Source of the DNA: Channallabes apus
Taxonomy: Eukaryota; Chordata; Actinopteri; Siluriformes; Clariidae
DNA: 64,000 nucleotides
Direction of reading: 5' to 3'
NCBI GenBank assembly: GCA_030522415.1
Contig: CM060125.1
Span: 31,544,169-31,608,168 of the forward strand
The position numbers were made by a program, and so were the translations under genes. The notes under the pieces were generated by a model that saw only the letters and a list, made by a program, of their open reading frames with translations, was not told where the DNA came from and did no database searches. How positions within the stretch are numbered: the first letter of the stretch is position 1; each line of letters begins with the position of its first letter. Positions 1 to 11,034 of this stretch are shown piece after piece.

Positions 1-46
1 GCTACACTGTGGCAAGCATCATTAGGACATTTCGAAATGAGAATCG

Positions 47-136
47 GTAAGTACTTTGTAGCACTGCCACACTCTAATGAGAAACACAACAGTACCATAC
101 AGTACATGCAAAAGTACTGAAATTGTTACTTTACAG
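47..136 (+). other. Spliceosomal intron 1 of the transposase
   Basis: GTAAGT donor directly after exon 1 and a T-rich tract ending TTACAG. Removing 90 nt joins a split Arg codon (phase 2) and keeps the transposase frame open. Confidence 0.7.
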
Positions 137-438
137 AATTGCTAGACGTCCAGATGTTGGGGGCAGAGGAAGAATGTTCACTCAAGAGACCCATATAGTG
201 AACATGGTGATAATGCATGGTGATGCATGGTGATAATGCCAATAATGCAATAAGACTGCGCGAAATACAGCAGCGCATAATTGATATTGACATCATCTTT
301 CAAAATATACACAGTGCAAGCATTTCTGCACTAAGTCGTGTACTTGAGCGCCACAGAATAAGAATGAAGGAAATTTACAGAGTTCCTTTCGAGAGAAACA
401 CAGAACGTGTAAAGCAACTGCGATATGACTATGTGCAG

Positions 439-531
439 GTAAGCTATAGTGTCATTGGTTCTTAATTTGGAAGTGCATACTGTAGTGCTGTGCATGGACC
501 TGATGTGTTGCATTAGTTTTGTCTTGTCCAG
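439..531 (+). other. Spliceosomal intron 2 of the transposase
   Basis: CAG followed by GTAAGC donor and TTGTCCAG acceptor, 93 nt, phase 0. Exon joining keeps the frame leading into the catalytic core open. Confidence 0.7.
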
Positions 532-1272
532 AGAGTGATGGAACTAGAAGCAGATGCCATGGGACATGAGAAACTTTTTGTAGATGAGGCCGGTTTTAAC
601 CTCAGTAAAACCAGGAGACGTGGCAGGAACATTATTGGACACCGTACCATCATCAATGTCCCAGGACAACGTGGTGGTAACATAACCATGTGTGCAGCTA
701 TAAGCCAAAATGGTGTTGTTCACCATCATACAACCATAGGCCCATACAACACTGCACACCTTACTGAGTTCCTGGACACCTTACATGACATGCTCACTGT
801 TCAGAGACCAGAGCATACCCGATATGTCATCATATGGGACAATGTTAGTTTCCATAGGGTTGCTTTGGTCCGCAACTAGTTTACAGACCACCCATCCTTC
901 ATGGCACTCAACCTCCCTCCATCCTCTCCATTCTTAAATCCCATCGAGGAGTTCTTCTCTGTCTGGCGCTGGAAAGTGTACGACCGTCATCCTCATCAAC
1001 AGGTAGCCCTTTTACAGGCAATGGAGGAGGCATGTGGAGATATTGACCAGGCATCATGTCAGACCTGGATACGGCATTCAAGGAGATATTTTCCCCGGTG
1101 CCTTGGACTGGAGGATATCGCATGCGTTGTGGACGAAATTTTGTGGCCGGACCCAGAAAGACTGATTGTCTTTTTTTTCCCCTTTTTTTTTGTGAAATTA
1201 CTATTTTGTGTTCTGACTTTGTCTTGGTTTTGATGAGTGTGAATAAACACCAATACTTGAAGTTTGGATGAT

Positions 1273-2115
1273 ACTATACCATAACATACCACTTTATTGG
1301 TCAGCAAAGCTAAACAAAAAGTCAACATTTAGGCCATAAAAAACATAGCAACAAAATAACATACTACTACTACTAATACTCATAATAAAATAATGATAAT
1401 AAAAGTAACTACAGAATATAAAACACAAAACATCTCAATAAAATACTTCACACTGGGTTGAAGGCCTGAGAGTTTAAAAAAAAACGAGATTTAAAAACAG
1501 CCACTGATGGAGCTTGTCGAATGAGTAAAGGGAACTCATTCCATAGTTGAGGAGCAGCTACTGAAAAGGCTCGATCACCTCGAAGTTTGCATCAGGTTTT
1601 TGGGATTTGGAGAAGCAGCTTGTCAGTAGACCTGAGAGAGCGAGATGCCACATATTGGTGCAGCAATTCCACCAGATAGGCTGGAGCAAGACCATTTAAA
1701 CACTTAAACACAAATAAAAGAATTTTAAAATGGATCCGAAAATACACTGGAAGCCAGTGAAGGGAAGCCAAGATTGGGGTAATATGCTCTCGTCTGCCTG
1801 TACCAGTTAAAAAACGAGCTGTGGCATTTTGCACCAACTGTAGGCGAGCCATAGCGGTGTGGCTGATTCCCAAGAATAAAGCATTACAATAGTCAAGACA
1901 AGAGGTTATAAAAGCATGGACAACCGATTCCAGATCCCGCCTTGACAATACAGGCTTAATCTTTGCTACTCGCCTCAAATGGAAAAAACAGGATTTTACA
2001 ACAGCATTTACTTGACTATCCATTTTTAGAGTAGGATCCATTTTAATACCCAAATTTGTAATCAAGGCTTTCTCAAATGGGGCCAAGGAGGAGAGGTCAA
2101 AGCAAGGAGATTTGC
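1273..2115 (-). mobile_element. L2-clade LINE, 3' fragment
   Basis: Minus-strand frame 2086-1592 encodes the C-terminal part of an L2-type reverse transcriptase. It has the usual block of His-Ala-Phe-Ile-Thr, Leu-Asp-Tyr-Cys-Asn, Gln-Asn-Ala and Ser-Leu-His-Trp-Leu-Pro motifs. Homologous protein continues upstream to about 2115 and, in another frame, downstream to about 1455. The catalytic Tyr-Ala-Asp-Asp part is missing, so the copy is 5'-truncated as most LINE copies are. The AT-rich stretch 1273-1455 is read as its 3' UTR; that border is approximate. Confidence 0.7.
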
Positions 2116-2499
2116 GGGAGCCATTGGGTCATATGGAGCGATATCGCGGACAATATTCAAATGCATTTGCAATTGCGTTTCCCATATGTGGACGCACAAA
2201 CTGTGCCATAATTTAAATGCAGTTGCAAACTCTACATTACCGTTTGCTGTTTCGCCTTCGCGAGCGCACACTGACTGCCAAATTTCAAATGAAAAAGAAA
2301 AGTCCATTTGCATTTGTATTGCATAGCGTTTGAATTTTGGCGGCTCAGAGAAAGTGAAAAAGCAAACGTGGTGATTAATTTTGCTGTTTAAATATGACAG
2401 GTTCATGACGTGTAAGACCTGGAAATACAAATGCAAATCTGGCATAACACATAACTCATCCCATAATCTCATACTCCAGTACATCTATCCCGAATGGCA
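2116..2499. other. Unassigned intergenic/repeat DNA
   Basis: About 380 bases with short alternating A/T-rich words and several near-palindromic hexamers. No coding signature, terminal repeat or tRNA-like promoter was found. A 140-codon minus-strand frame here has no recognisable domain and is treated as chance. Confidence 0.4.
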
Positions 2500-2795
2500 A
2501 CTACGCTAATTCTCCCCATCTGTTCTGTATTTCTCTACCCATCCCGAGGCATCGGGAGATTGTGCCAGCTTCAGTAGACAAAGGCCGACCCTGCGAGGTT
2601 CCTGAGGCATCCAGAGAAGGAGCAGCTCCAGCTGGATTCAGCTTTATGATGGTTGGAGCTACACATGCTGCTCCTGTGCTTCCAGTGATCCAGACCTCAT
2701 CTGCCCTCTGCACCTACTGACTCATCCCTATGCTGAACTGGTCTTCATGTCAATTTAAATCATTTCTGTCATATTGCACTTTCACCTGCACAACA
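2500..2795 (+). mobile_element. L2-type LINE 3' UTR, part 1 of 3
   Basis: Bases 2659-2730 match the L2 3' UTR at about 57625-57700, sharing runs such as CCAGTGATCCAGAC. The element resumes at 4119-4352 and 10641-10750, so it was later split by a LINE and by a retrovirus. The left border is approximate. Confidence 0.55.
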
Positions 2796-4118
2796 CACAA
2801 GATGTTCAAATTCAAATTCAAATTCAAATTTTATTGGTCACATACACAATCATACACAGTATAATATGCAGTGAAATGCTTTATACGACCGCCAGTGACC
2901 TTAAAAAAAGAAAATAAAAGCTTGTACGTAAAATAAATAATCAATAAAAAGGAAATACTAAAGAAATAAATTTAACTAGTAAAATTAACTGTGCATAAGG
3001 GCATAATAAAATATTGCAAAAATATAGGATTAAAGTGACAGTGGTTGTGCAAGTATGCATGGATGTGACATGTGCAATTGTCCAGATGTATGAGTATTTA
3101 GTGCAAGTGTGTATGAATGTGTCCATGATTGTCCAGTCAGTGTTGTGAGCTTAAAAGATGTTATTAGTCCTGTTTGTGGTGTGATTGTGTGATTGAGAGA
3201 CCTTATCGCCTGCGGGAAGAAGCTCCTCCTCAGTCTCTCTGTGTTGGCCTTTAGGGAGCGGAATCTCTTCCCAGACCGCAACAAAGAGAACAGTCCATTA
3301 CTGGGGTGACTGAGGTCCTTCATGATCTTCCTGGCCTTAGTCCAGCACCGCTTGCTGTAGATGGAGTGTAGGTCAGGGAGCTCAGTGCGGATGATGCGCT
3401 CGGCTGATCGCACCACCCTCTGTAGAGCTCGTCTGTCCTGCATGGTGCTGTTCCCGAACCAGGTCGTGATGTTTCCCGTCAGGATGCTCTCTATGGTGCA
3501 GGAGTAGAAGTTCCTGAGCACCTTGGAGGGCAGTCTAAAGTCTCTCAAGCGTCTGAGGTGGTAGAGACGCTGCCGGGCTTTTTTCACCACGGTGCTGATG
3601 TGACAGGACCATGATACGTCTTGCGTGATGTGAACACCGAGGTATCTGAAGCTGTCCACTCTCTCCACTGGGCTCCTGTTGGTGACGGGGGTCTGGTAGT
3701 TCCTCTCCTGCTTTGTGCTAAAGTCCACTATCAGCTCCTTTGTCTTACTGACGTTCAGGAGGAGATTGTTCCTCTGGCACCAGTTCTCCAGATTTCCAAT
3801 CTCCTCTAGGTAGTCCGACTCATCATTGTTGGTGATCAGTCCGACCACGACGGTGTCGTCAGCAAACTTGATGATGGAGGTGGAGTTGGTAGTGGCAACG
3901 CAGTCGTGGGTGTACAAAGAGTACAGCAGGGGGCTCAGAACACAACCCTGGGGGGCTCCAGTGCTGAGGGTGAGTGTGGCTGAGACATGTCCGCCCATCC
4001 TTACTGCCTGTGGTCTGCCAGTCAGAAAATTGGAGATCCACTGACATATAGATGAGCTCAGTCCCAGGTGCTCCAGCTTGGTGGTGAGTGTGGAGGGAAT
4101 TATTGTGTTAAAAGCTTA
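2796..4118 (-). mobile_element. CR1/Rex1-like LINE, 5'-truncated
   Basis: Minus-strand frame 3998-3030 encodes reverse transcriptase from the [15 protein letters not shown] motif through FADDTVV to the C-terminal tail. Upstream protein in the same style reaches about 4118. The 3' end at 2796-2890 has a short tail of repeated TTCAAA units next to a conserved stretch reading GCATTTCACTGCATATTATA on the minus strand. There is no endonuclease domain, so the copy stops within RT. It sits inside an L2 3' UTR that continues on both sides. Clade assignment rests on overall resemblance to fish Rex1/CR1-type proteins. Confidence 0.7.
3030..3998 (-). pseudogene. LINE reverse transcriptase C-terminal half
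   Basis: A 322-codon frame starting mid-domain. It shows FADDTVV (the two Asp of the RT active site) near residue 50 and the conserved [11 protein letters not shown] and YLGVHIT blocks after it. The N-terminal endonuclease and RT fingers are absent, so it cannot support retrotransposition. Closest relative in this window is the 999-codon LINE frame at 31923-34922. Confidence 0.7.
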
Positions 4119-4352
4119 TAAAAGTTATATCATTTCTATCTGTTATGACCCAGATGAGGATGGGTTCCTGTTGAGTCTGGTTCCTATCAAGGTTTCTTCC
4201 TAATGCCATCTCAGGGAGTTTTTCCTTGCCACCATTGCCATCACCCTTGGCTTGCTCATCATTGGCTTGACTTTCATTCATCATTCATTCATCTCATTAT
4301 TATCTAGACACATTTTTCTCACACATACACACTTCAAATTATTTTTTCTTTC
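4119..4352 (+). mobile_element. L2-type LINE 3' UTR, part 2 of 3
   Basis: Matches the L2 3' UTR at 57970-58110, including GATGAGGATGGGTTCC and CTCAGGGAGTTTTTCCTTGC, and also 22531-22600. It is cut by the retroviral LTR at 4353; the repeat continues at 10641. Confidence 0.75.
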
Positions 4353-4775
4353 TGTAAGGATTTCTTGTTTTTGCTAGACCCAGTCTAGTCAGTGCTCAGC
4401 CTGTATTTTGCTTCCCGCCTGGTACCAGGGAAACCCTCAATAATACACAAGTCCGTGCTCAGTGAGACGTTCCAAGTTTATTGTGGTAGAGAGCAGTATA
4501 TATAGCACACACACACAAAGAACCAAAGAAGAGGGTGCAGAAGTGTTTACATTTGGTCAGGAATGTTTAGAAAAGATAAGGTAAAGAAGAACATAAAAAT
4601 TAGGAGTAGCTCTGCATTTACGAGCGTTTAACAGTTTTACGACCTTTAACATAAACTACTATAGGATGTGTTTATTGAAAGTGCAGCATGTGTCGAGGTA
4701 AGAGAAAGAAGTAACATTCTGTTCTCACGCACACAGAATATCATAAAACATACTAAAAATCAAATATTCCCTACA
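4353..4775 (-). repeat. ERV 3' LTR
   Basis: 423 bp, TGTAGGG...CTTACA on the minus strand. Near-identical partner at 10218-10640. Confidence 0.93.
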
Positions 4776-4790
4776 GTTCCCCCCTTTTAT
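4776..4790 (-). other. ERV polypurine tract
   Basis: On the minus strand AAAAGGGGGGAAC lies directly before the 3' LTR, as expected for the plus-strand DNA primer of a retrovirus. Confidence 0.85.
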
Positions 4791-4825
4791 TCATAAGAAA
4801 CATCGTTGAATAAAACTCAGAGCTT

Positions 4826-5149
4826 TCACGAAGTCGCCGGCGGATAATAGGTCATCGGACGCGGCGCAGGAACATAACCTGAAACATACTTATACAAAAG
4901 ATTTTGCACACAGCGAAGAATGCATGGACCTAAAAAACACAACAGGTCTGAATCATTGGTATATCGCTTAGCGGTCCAATTAGCAAATCGCCAAAAAACA
5001 TTATCATGTGGATGAGGTTGCACTATGTTGTACAACAATCTCTCATTCAAGATTAAGAGGACAAAAAGAAACTTCATTCTAAGGCAGGAGAGGTTACCAC
5101 CATACTCCAAGTGCTGTTCTATAAACTCTACAGAATGAAGTGTGACCAA
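4826..5149 (-). pseudogene. env: Probable ERV env transmembrane-tail remnant
   Basis: A 107-codon frame between the integrase stub and the purine tract. Its C-terminal half has a hydrophobic stretch followed by a Leu-Gly-Pro-Cys-Ile-Leu block, which resembles the end of the transmembrane subunit of gammaretrovirus-type envelope proteins. Surface subunit, fusion peptide and the heptad region are all missing. The position just before the 3' LTR fits env. This is the only env material present. Confidence 0.5.
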
Positions 5150-8067
5150 AAGAATACACAGAAATATAACAGGTTGAGTGTAGACCTGTGTGTGTGAAAA
5201 ATCTTGTTCACAATGTCAAACATATAAATAACTACTAGTATGTTTGGCATATGTGTAAAATCAATTTGCCACTCTGCAAACGGAGCAGTAGGTAAAGGAA
5301 GACTTTCGTGTTTACCTAAACCCTTTGTCACATTATTCTGAGCACACACCAAACATCTAGATATTAATAAATCTATTGTTCCAAGCATGTTAGCTATGCA
5401 AAAGAGTTTTTTCATATCTTCCTTAACCCCCCTTCGTGCACGATGTGTAACACCGTGGAACTCGCGCACGAGGAACGGAAGACAATGAGATGGCAGGCAC
5501 AAACGGCCATCAGCACAATACCATAAACCATCAGAAGCAACGTAGGCACCCTGAGCTTGCCAAAAAGAGGAATCATTCGGCGTGGCTGAAGCTTGCAAAG
5601 ACAATAAATCTACATCGGGAATCAAAGAGCTAGCAAGAAAAGATGTATTGATCAAATCAGAACCAGAATCAGGAAAGAAAATCTGTTTTTGAGCTGCTTT
5701 TTTAGCAATACGATCAGCTAGCGAATTCCCTCGCACTTCCATAGAATCACCAGAAGAATGAGCCTTAGTTTTTACAATAGCAAGAGTACCAGGTAGATGG
5801 CATGCGTCTATTAAATCCTGAACAAGGGAAGAATGAGAAATTAGCTTACCCTCAGCAGAACGAAAACCCCTGGATTGCCAGATGCGGCCAAAGTCATGAG
5901 CGATACCAAAAGCGTAACGAGAATCAGTGTATATAGTGACATCTTTTCCTTCAGAAAGAACACATGCACGAGTTAGAGCAAAAAGTTCAGCTGCCTGAGC
6001 AGATGAGAAAGGGAGAGAGTAAGCTTCAATGGTTATATCTGGCAGTGCACACGCAGAATAACCACAGAGAAATTTCCCATCATATGGTTTTGAACAGGAA
6101 CCATCTACAAACAGAGTGTCATCAGTTGTTAATGGAGTAGAAGATAGATCAGGACGTATACTAGTGGAGTGAATAATCTCTGAACAACAGTCATGATCTG
6201 TGTCTATTAGCGTGTCGTCCTGTGCATTGATCAAGCGTGCCAGAGCATATCCGAGGGTGTCAAAAGAAGAGGTGGTTTTTATCTCTAAGTTACTTGTAGA
6301 ACACAGGATAATCTCATACCCAGACCGTCTCTGAGCCGTCATGTGTTGTGTTTGAATGTTCTGCAGCACTTGTTTAACCTGATGTGGAGAATACAAAATT
6401 AAAGGATTAGAGAGAACAATCTTTTCAGCATCTTGTACCATCACCGCACAGGTGGCCACAGCCCTGAGACAGGCAGGCAAACCTTGTGCCACAGCATCTA
6501 AAGTTTTAGATAAGAAAGCACATGGTCTCATCCCCCCCCCATGCTCCTGTGCCAATACAGCAGAAGCGGTGCCCCCGTGCTCACACGCATATAGATGGAA
6601 CGGTTTTTGATAGTTAGGCAGGCCCAGTGCTGGAGCAGAACATAGGGCCTTTTTCAGTTCCTTGTATGCCTCAATCATGTCAGCAGTCCATGTCAGAGGC
6701 TGTTGGAGCGGATCATTGTGTGAGATGGCTGTCCTGATGCGTTTATCGTAGAATGAGCAGTCAGGAATCCACTGACGACAGTAGTTGATCAGTCCCAGGA
6801 AAGCCATGAGAGCATGTTTAGTGCTGGGACGTTTAGTGTCGAGAATAACCTGGATTCGTTCCTTTGAGAGCCCTCTTTGGCCTTGGGAGAGTTCAAAACC
6901 CAGGTATTTTACAGTGTCTCTGCAAAACTGTAATTTAGTCTTTGATACCTTGAAACCCTACTGTGCCAGGTGTTTCAGGAGACAAATGGTGGCTTCTTCG
7001 CAGATGGCAGGCGAAGTGGCAGACACCAGTAGATCATCCGCGTAAGATAGGACAACAGAATCAATGGGGAGAGTTAGATCACCAAGTGCATCTCTTACTA
7101 CAGCCGAAAAAACAGCCGGTGAGTCAACACAACCCTGCGGAAGACGAGACCAGGTGAACTGCCGCCCCCTGTGGGTGAAGGCGAACAATGGCTGTGTCTG
7201 CTCTTCCACAGGAACACTGAAGAAGGCAGAGCAAAGGTCGATAACAGAGAAATGCGAATGATAACAAGGTATAGAGGAGATGATGGACAGCACATCAGGC
7301 ACAACAGGTGCTACAGGGATAATTATGTCATTTATTTTTCTCAAATCTTGTGTAAATCTCCACGTACCATCAGGTTTCAGTACTGGATTAACAGGTGTGT
7401 TATAAGAACTTACACATGGTTTAATAACACCCTGCTTGAGCAATGAGCTTAAAATTTCATCTATTCCTGAGGCCTTGGCCTCGGAGAGTGGATATTGTTT
7501 GATGTACACAGGTTGCAAATGTTTTAATTTAGCTTCATAAGGAACACAGTGTACTAACCCCACCTCATCCTTATGTTCAGCCCACAGACTGCTCGGCACA
7601 CATTGAAAGGCAGCAGGAATAGAGCTGTTCTGTGAAGAAAGGAAACAATTATTTACACGCATATTTGTGTAAATATTTGTGAGGTGGGAAAAAGGAACTG
7701 AATCAGGCACTTCAACAGTGAGTTTTTCGCCAGAAAAAGTCAAGGACATGTGTAATCTGCTCATTAAATCGTGTCCTAGCAGATTAAAAGGACAATCAGG
7801 CATACAGACAAAACGATGAGAGAGATGAATTCCCTTATCTAAAGGACATGTTACAGTTACCTGAGGAGTGAAATAATTTCGTTGAGCAACCCCTTCAATT
7901 CCCACAGAGCTGATACTTTTATTCGAGAGCGGTCCCTCATAATCACGACCTAAAGACGACATTGTAGCTCCCGTATCCACCAAAAAAGAGAATACAGAAC
8001 CATCTATACACAATTCTATAAAGGGCAACTCATTAACCTGAGGTGACTCGAAAGTACAAAGTAACAT
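5150..8067 (-). pseudogene. pol: ERV pol: protease, RT, RNase H, truncated integrase
   Basis: One minus-strand frame from 8067, broken by TAG at 6958-6960 and open again in the same frame to 5128. Protease is first, with the VDTGAT active site near residue 31. RT follows with YADDLLV near residue 346. After the stop come the RT connection region, RNase H (VDGS and TDSRYA acidic motifs, then a SLADRIAKKA block) and the integrase His-Cys zinc-binding region, ending just after the first catalytic Asp of the core (WQIDF). The other two catalytic residues of integrase are gone, replaced by unrelated codons. The premature stop lies between the RT palm and the RNase H. Defective for replication. Confidence 0.85.
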
Positions 8068-8240
8068 CGCGGGGCTGGAACTCTGCGGGCAACCCTATGC
8101 ATCATATGCTCCTACCTGCATCCCTGAGAAGGGATTGGGTCTATATTGCTGCTGCTGTTGTTGTGGTTGTACTCGCTGTGGTGGCTGCTGTGAAGGATTA
8201 GGAGAAAACACCTTATTAGCATCATGCCACTGATCATCAT

Positions 8241-9876
8241 TCAATCGATTGTACACGTTCTGTCCACTACTGTACGTCCCTCATCAAGGGCCTTCGTGCG
8301 ACATTCATGAGCCCAATGACCTTCTTTATAACAATAATAACAATAACCAGATCTACGGGGTGCACTCTGACCCTGCAGACCTCCTCTACCTCTTCCACAG
8401 CCTCCTCGGCCTCCTCTACTCCCCTTTTTTCCACCTCTGTGTCCTTCACTCTCCACAAACAAACATGCCACTTGTCTATTTCCAAAATACCGTCTCCTTC
8501 CAGTGTTCTCACACGCTCACCTAATTTTTTAATAGTCGTTGTAGAACGGTCTGACAATTGAAACTTTAATGAAAATCTTCATGATTTCTGGTCGACAATT
8601 ATTCAAGAAGGTGGTAAGGAAAAGTGGGTTAGGGTTTTCTTCAGGGAGGGGCATACCACCCAAAAGGGTCCAGGTCTCTCGAAACCTCTCGAGGAACCTG
8701 GATGTGGTCTCACTCTTTTCTTGTTTACAATTAGTTACCTGTGACAGATCCTGACTAGCTTGTTGACGTGCAAGAAGATAAGTAGTTAGCTCATCTTTTA
8801 AAAGTTTCATAGCCTCATTAGAATTACCCCAAAGAAAATCATATTCCTTCTTTTTTCGTCTCCCCCCTCCCTCTACGTCTTCATGTTTCACCACTACAGT
8901 CCATCTGTCTTTTTCAGGATCTAAACATTTCACCGTCTTTATCAAATCAAGCCTCATCGTACCCATCTCCCAAAACCGATTGCAAAATAAAGCGATAATC
9001 CGCACCCACGAGCTGACAGTGCCTGGAAGCCTTTATCAGCATATCAACAAAATGCAAAGGTTTGTTTGGAGAAGGGAGCATCTTAATAATGTCCTTCAGC
9101 GTGCTTACGGATGGTGGAAGGATTTTTGGACCCTTTCGTCCCATAGAGAAAACAAACGCAGTGTTTTCTTGTCGAGGTTTGGGGCGAGACCTCTCATCCG
9201 GACCTTCATCGTCCGAGTTATCAAAATCCTCACCATCAGTATCCTCGGGATCATCCGAAAGAGGGCTCTCAGGAGTTCGTCCTGACACCTTCTCGGGAGT
9301 CTTTCCCTTACCTGAGGCACACACTTCCGACGAAGGTGAGCACGGTTTTGTGGGTACGGGAGAGACAGGCACAGATGGGCAGCTCACAAAAGGATTAGTG
9401 GGATTCAAATTAGGATAAATTTTCTCAATCATTTGTTGGTTAGATGCTGATGTTTCTATGTCAACATGATATGGAGGAGGGATCGGAAAGGTTGAATGAA
9501 CGGGCGGCTTGAATTTAGTTTCGGATGTGACCTTTGGAATCTTTTTCTTCTGTATTTTAGTTTCTTTTATGTCTAAGTATTTATCCCAAAGAGCTTTCAT
9601 TTCTACCCATTTTTGATAACATGAACCCATGTAAGGATAATCCCATCCTGGGTCACCCATACCCTCATATATCTGAGAGTAAGCAGAGGCTAGATATTCA
9701 GGCTTAAAAGTACCTCCGCGTGGATAGGTTAAAAATTGAAATTGTGGTTCAGTCCACCCTGATAAATTATCAAGCCAAGGTGTGGTAAAATAAGTGAGTC
9801 CACACCTATTCATCCAGTCACGCGGAACCTCTTCTGGGTCTGGCTTTGGATAAGTAGTTGTGTTCTTATTACCCAT
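8241..9876 (-). pseudogene. gag: ERV gag, frameshifted
   Basis: Starts at ATG 9876 with Met-Gly-Asn, a likely N-myristoylation signal for plasma-membrane targeting. A proline-rich matrix/p12-like stretch follows, then capsid. Near 8947-8960 the frame ends at a stop while capsid homology carries on in another frame (about 8960-8529), and again in a third frame to nucleocapsid. Nucleocapsid (8471-8241) is Arg/Gly-rich with a single CCHC knuckle (CYYCYKEGHWAHEC). One knuckle is typical of gamma-type Gag. At least two frame changes make it non-functional. The frame is also open upstream of the Met-Gly start, to an ATG at 10020. Confidence 0.8.
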
Positions 9877-10182
9877 TTTATAAATGTGAATTAACCCGCG
9901 ACAGAAAGAACCAATATCTTCAACAAAAAACACACAATACAACAACAAAAGACAACAAAAAGAGCTCAACAAAGACAAAAAAACAAAAAAAAAGAGCAGG
10001 CAACAGAATACAGCTTCCACACTATGCTTCAGTTCAAGGAACTTTTCAGAAGCGAGCGCGCGCTATACTGGCGTAAAAGCCACAAGACAATCCTCCCCCG
10101 TACTATATATGGTCCAGATACCAAAAACCCAGGGAGCGTGCTTGCTCTATCCTTATAGAGAAAAATAAAAAAAGCAGCACTC

Positions 10183-10187
10183 ACCTG
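10183..10187 (-). promoter_or_regulatory. ERV 5' splice donor
   Basis: Minus strand reads ATCAG then GTGAGT, between the primer site and gag. This is where retroviruses place the donor used for spliced env RNA. Confidence 0.6.
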
Positions 10188-10196
10188 ATTAGAGGT

Positions 10197-10214
10197 ATCC
10201 CGGACGAGCCCCCA
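10197..10214 (-). other. ERV primer binding site, tRNA-Pro
   Basis: Minus-strand TGGGGGCTCGTCCGGGAT begins 3 nt after the 5' LTR. All 18 bases match the tRNA-Pro primer site known from murine leukaemia virus. Confidence 0.92.
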
Positions 10215-10217
10215 AAT

Positions 10218-10640
10218 TGTAAGGATTTCTTGTTTTTGCTAGACCCCGTCTAGTCAGTGCTCAGCCTGTATTTTGCTTCCCGCCTGGTACCAGGGAACCC
10301 CTCAATAATACACAAGTCCGTGCTCAGTGAGACGTCCCAAGTTTATTGTGGGAGAGAGCAGTATATATAGCACACACACACAAAGAACCAAAGAAGAGGG
10401 TGCAGAAGTGTTTACATTTGGTCAGGAATGTTTAGAAAAGATAAGGTAAAGAAGAACATAAAAATTAGGAGTAGCTCTGCATTTACGAGCGTTTAACAGT
10501 TTTACGACCTTTAACATAAACTACTATAGGATGTGTTTATTGAAAGTGCAGCTTGTGTCGAGGTAAGAGAAAGAAGTAACATTCTGTTCTCACGCACACA
10601 GAATATCATAAAACATACTAAAAATCAAATATTCCCTACA
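10218..10640 (-). repeat. ERV 5' LTR
   Basis: 423 bp. On the minus strand it holds a TATA box (about 10361-10370) and AATAAA (10342-10347). Five substitutions against the 3' LTR. Confidence 0.93.
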
Positions 10641-10750
10641 CTTTCTTTCTCTTTTTCATTTTTTGTAAATTTTTTCATTTTTGTGAAGCTGCTTTGAGAC
10701 AATGACCATTGTTAAAAGCGCTATATAAATAAAGTTGAATTGAATTGAAT
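10641..10750 (+). mobile_element. L2-type LINE 3' end, part 3 of 3
   Basis: Contains TGAAGCTGCTTTGAGACAAT and the TTGAATTGAATTG tail shared with 22705-22775 and 58550-58612. It directly follows the retroviral target duplication and completes the repeat interrupted at 4353. Confidence 0.8.
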
Positions 10751-10751
10751 T

Positions 10752-10824
10752 GTATGTGTGTGTGTGTGTGTATATGTGTGAGTGTAGGTGTGTGTGTGTG
10801 TGTGTGTGTGCGTATGTGTGTGTA

Positions 10825-10868
<44 letters not shown>

Positions 10869-10873
10869 TGTGT
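10752..10873. repeat. (TG)n/(TATG)n microsatellite
   Basis: Impure TG repeats directly after the L2 tail. The stretch 10874-11034 that follows has nothing recognisable. Confidence 0.9.
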
Positions 10874-11034
10874 GAATGCTGTAGACCAAGCTTTAGCATG
10901 CCCTGAGTTCCTGAGTTTTATTTTGTGTACAGCACGTGTGTAAAGCAAAAGCAAGTCTCATTAGAGAGGTTAAAGATCCATTTTCTCTCTCTGCTCAGGG
11001 CTCAGCCTGCTCTGTGTCTGTGTGCGCGTCTTTG

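Larger units (their letters stand above)
1..1250 (+). pseudogene. Spliced IS630/Tc1-type DDE transposase, 5' end outside window
   Basis: Three exons read in one frame: 1-46, 137-438 and 532 to about 1170, joined over GT-AG introns at 47-136 and 439-531. Exon 3 carries the DDE catalytic core: the first Asp in VDEAGF (codon 583), the second Asp in WDN (codon 838) and the Glu in NPIEE (codon 946), with 35 residues between the last two, as in IS630-type enzymes. Two breaks are visible. Repeated ATGCATGGTG units at about 204-235 shift the frame in exon 2. A TAG at 877-879 stops translation between the second Asp and the Glu; the frame is open again from 880. A polyadenylation signal lies at 1242-1247. 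The product would be a cut-and-paste transposase. Which IS630/Tc1/mariner subfamily it belongs to is not settled here. Confidence 0.75.
4353..10640 (-). mobile_element. Class I (gamma/epsilon-like) endogenous retrovirus, defective
   Basis: Two 423-bp LTRs in direct orientation, TG...CA ends, and a 5-bp target duplication CTTTC (4348-4352 and 10641-10645). On the minus strand the order is 5' LTR, tRNA-Pro primer site, splice donor, gag, protease, RT, RNase H, integrase stub, a short env tail, purine tract, 3' LTR. The LTRs differ at 5 of 423 positions (1.2%), so insertion is fairly recent. Gag and pol carry a frameshift and a stop, and most of integrase plus nearly all of env are deleted, so it cannot make virus by itself. 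It landed inside an L2 3' UTR whose halves flank it. Class I status rests on the tRNA-Pro site, the single CCHC knuckle and the env tail. Confidence 0.9.

Noticed and set aside
2062..2484. 140-codon minus-strand frame
   Set aside because: Only its first part overlaps L2; the rest has no domain, and composition suggests chance.
10656..10954. His/Thr-rich frames over the TG repeat
   Set aside because: Translation of a microsatellite.
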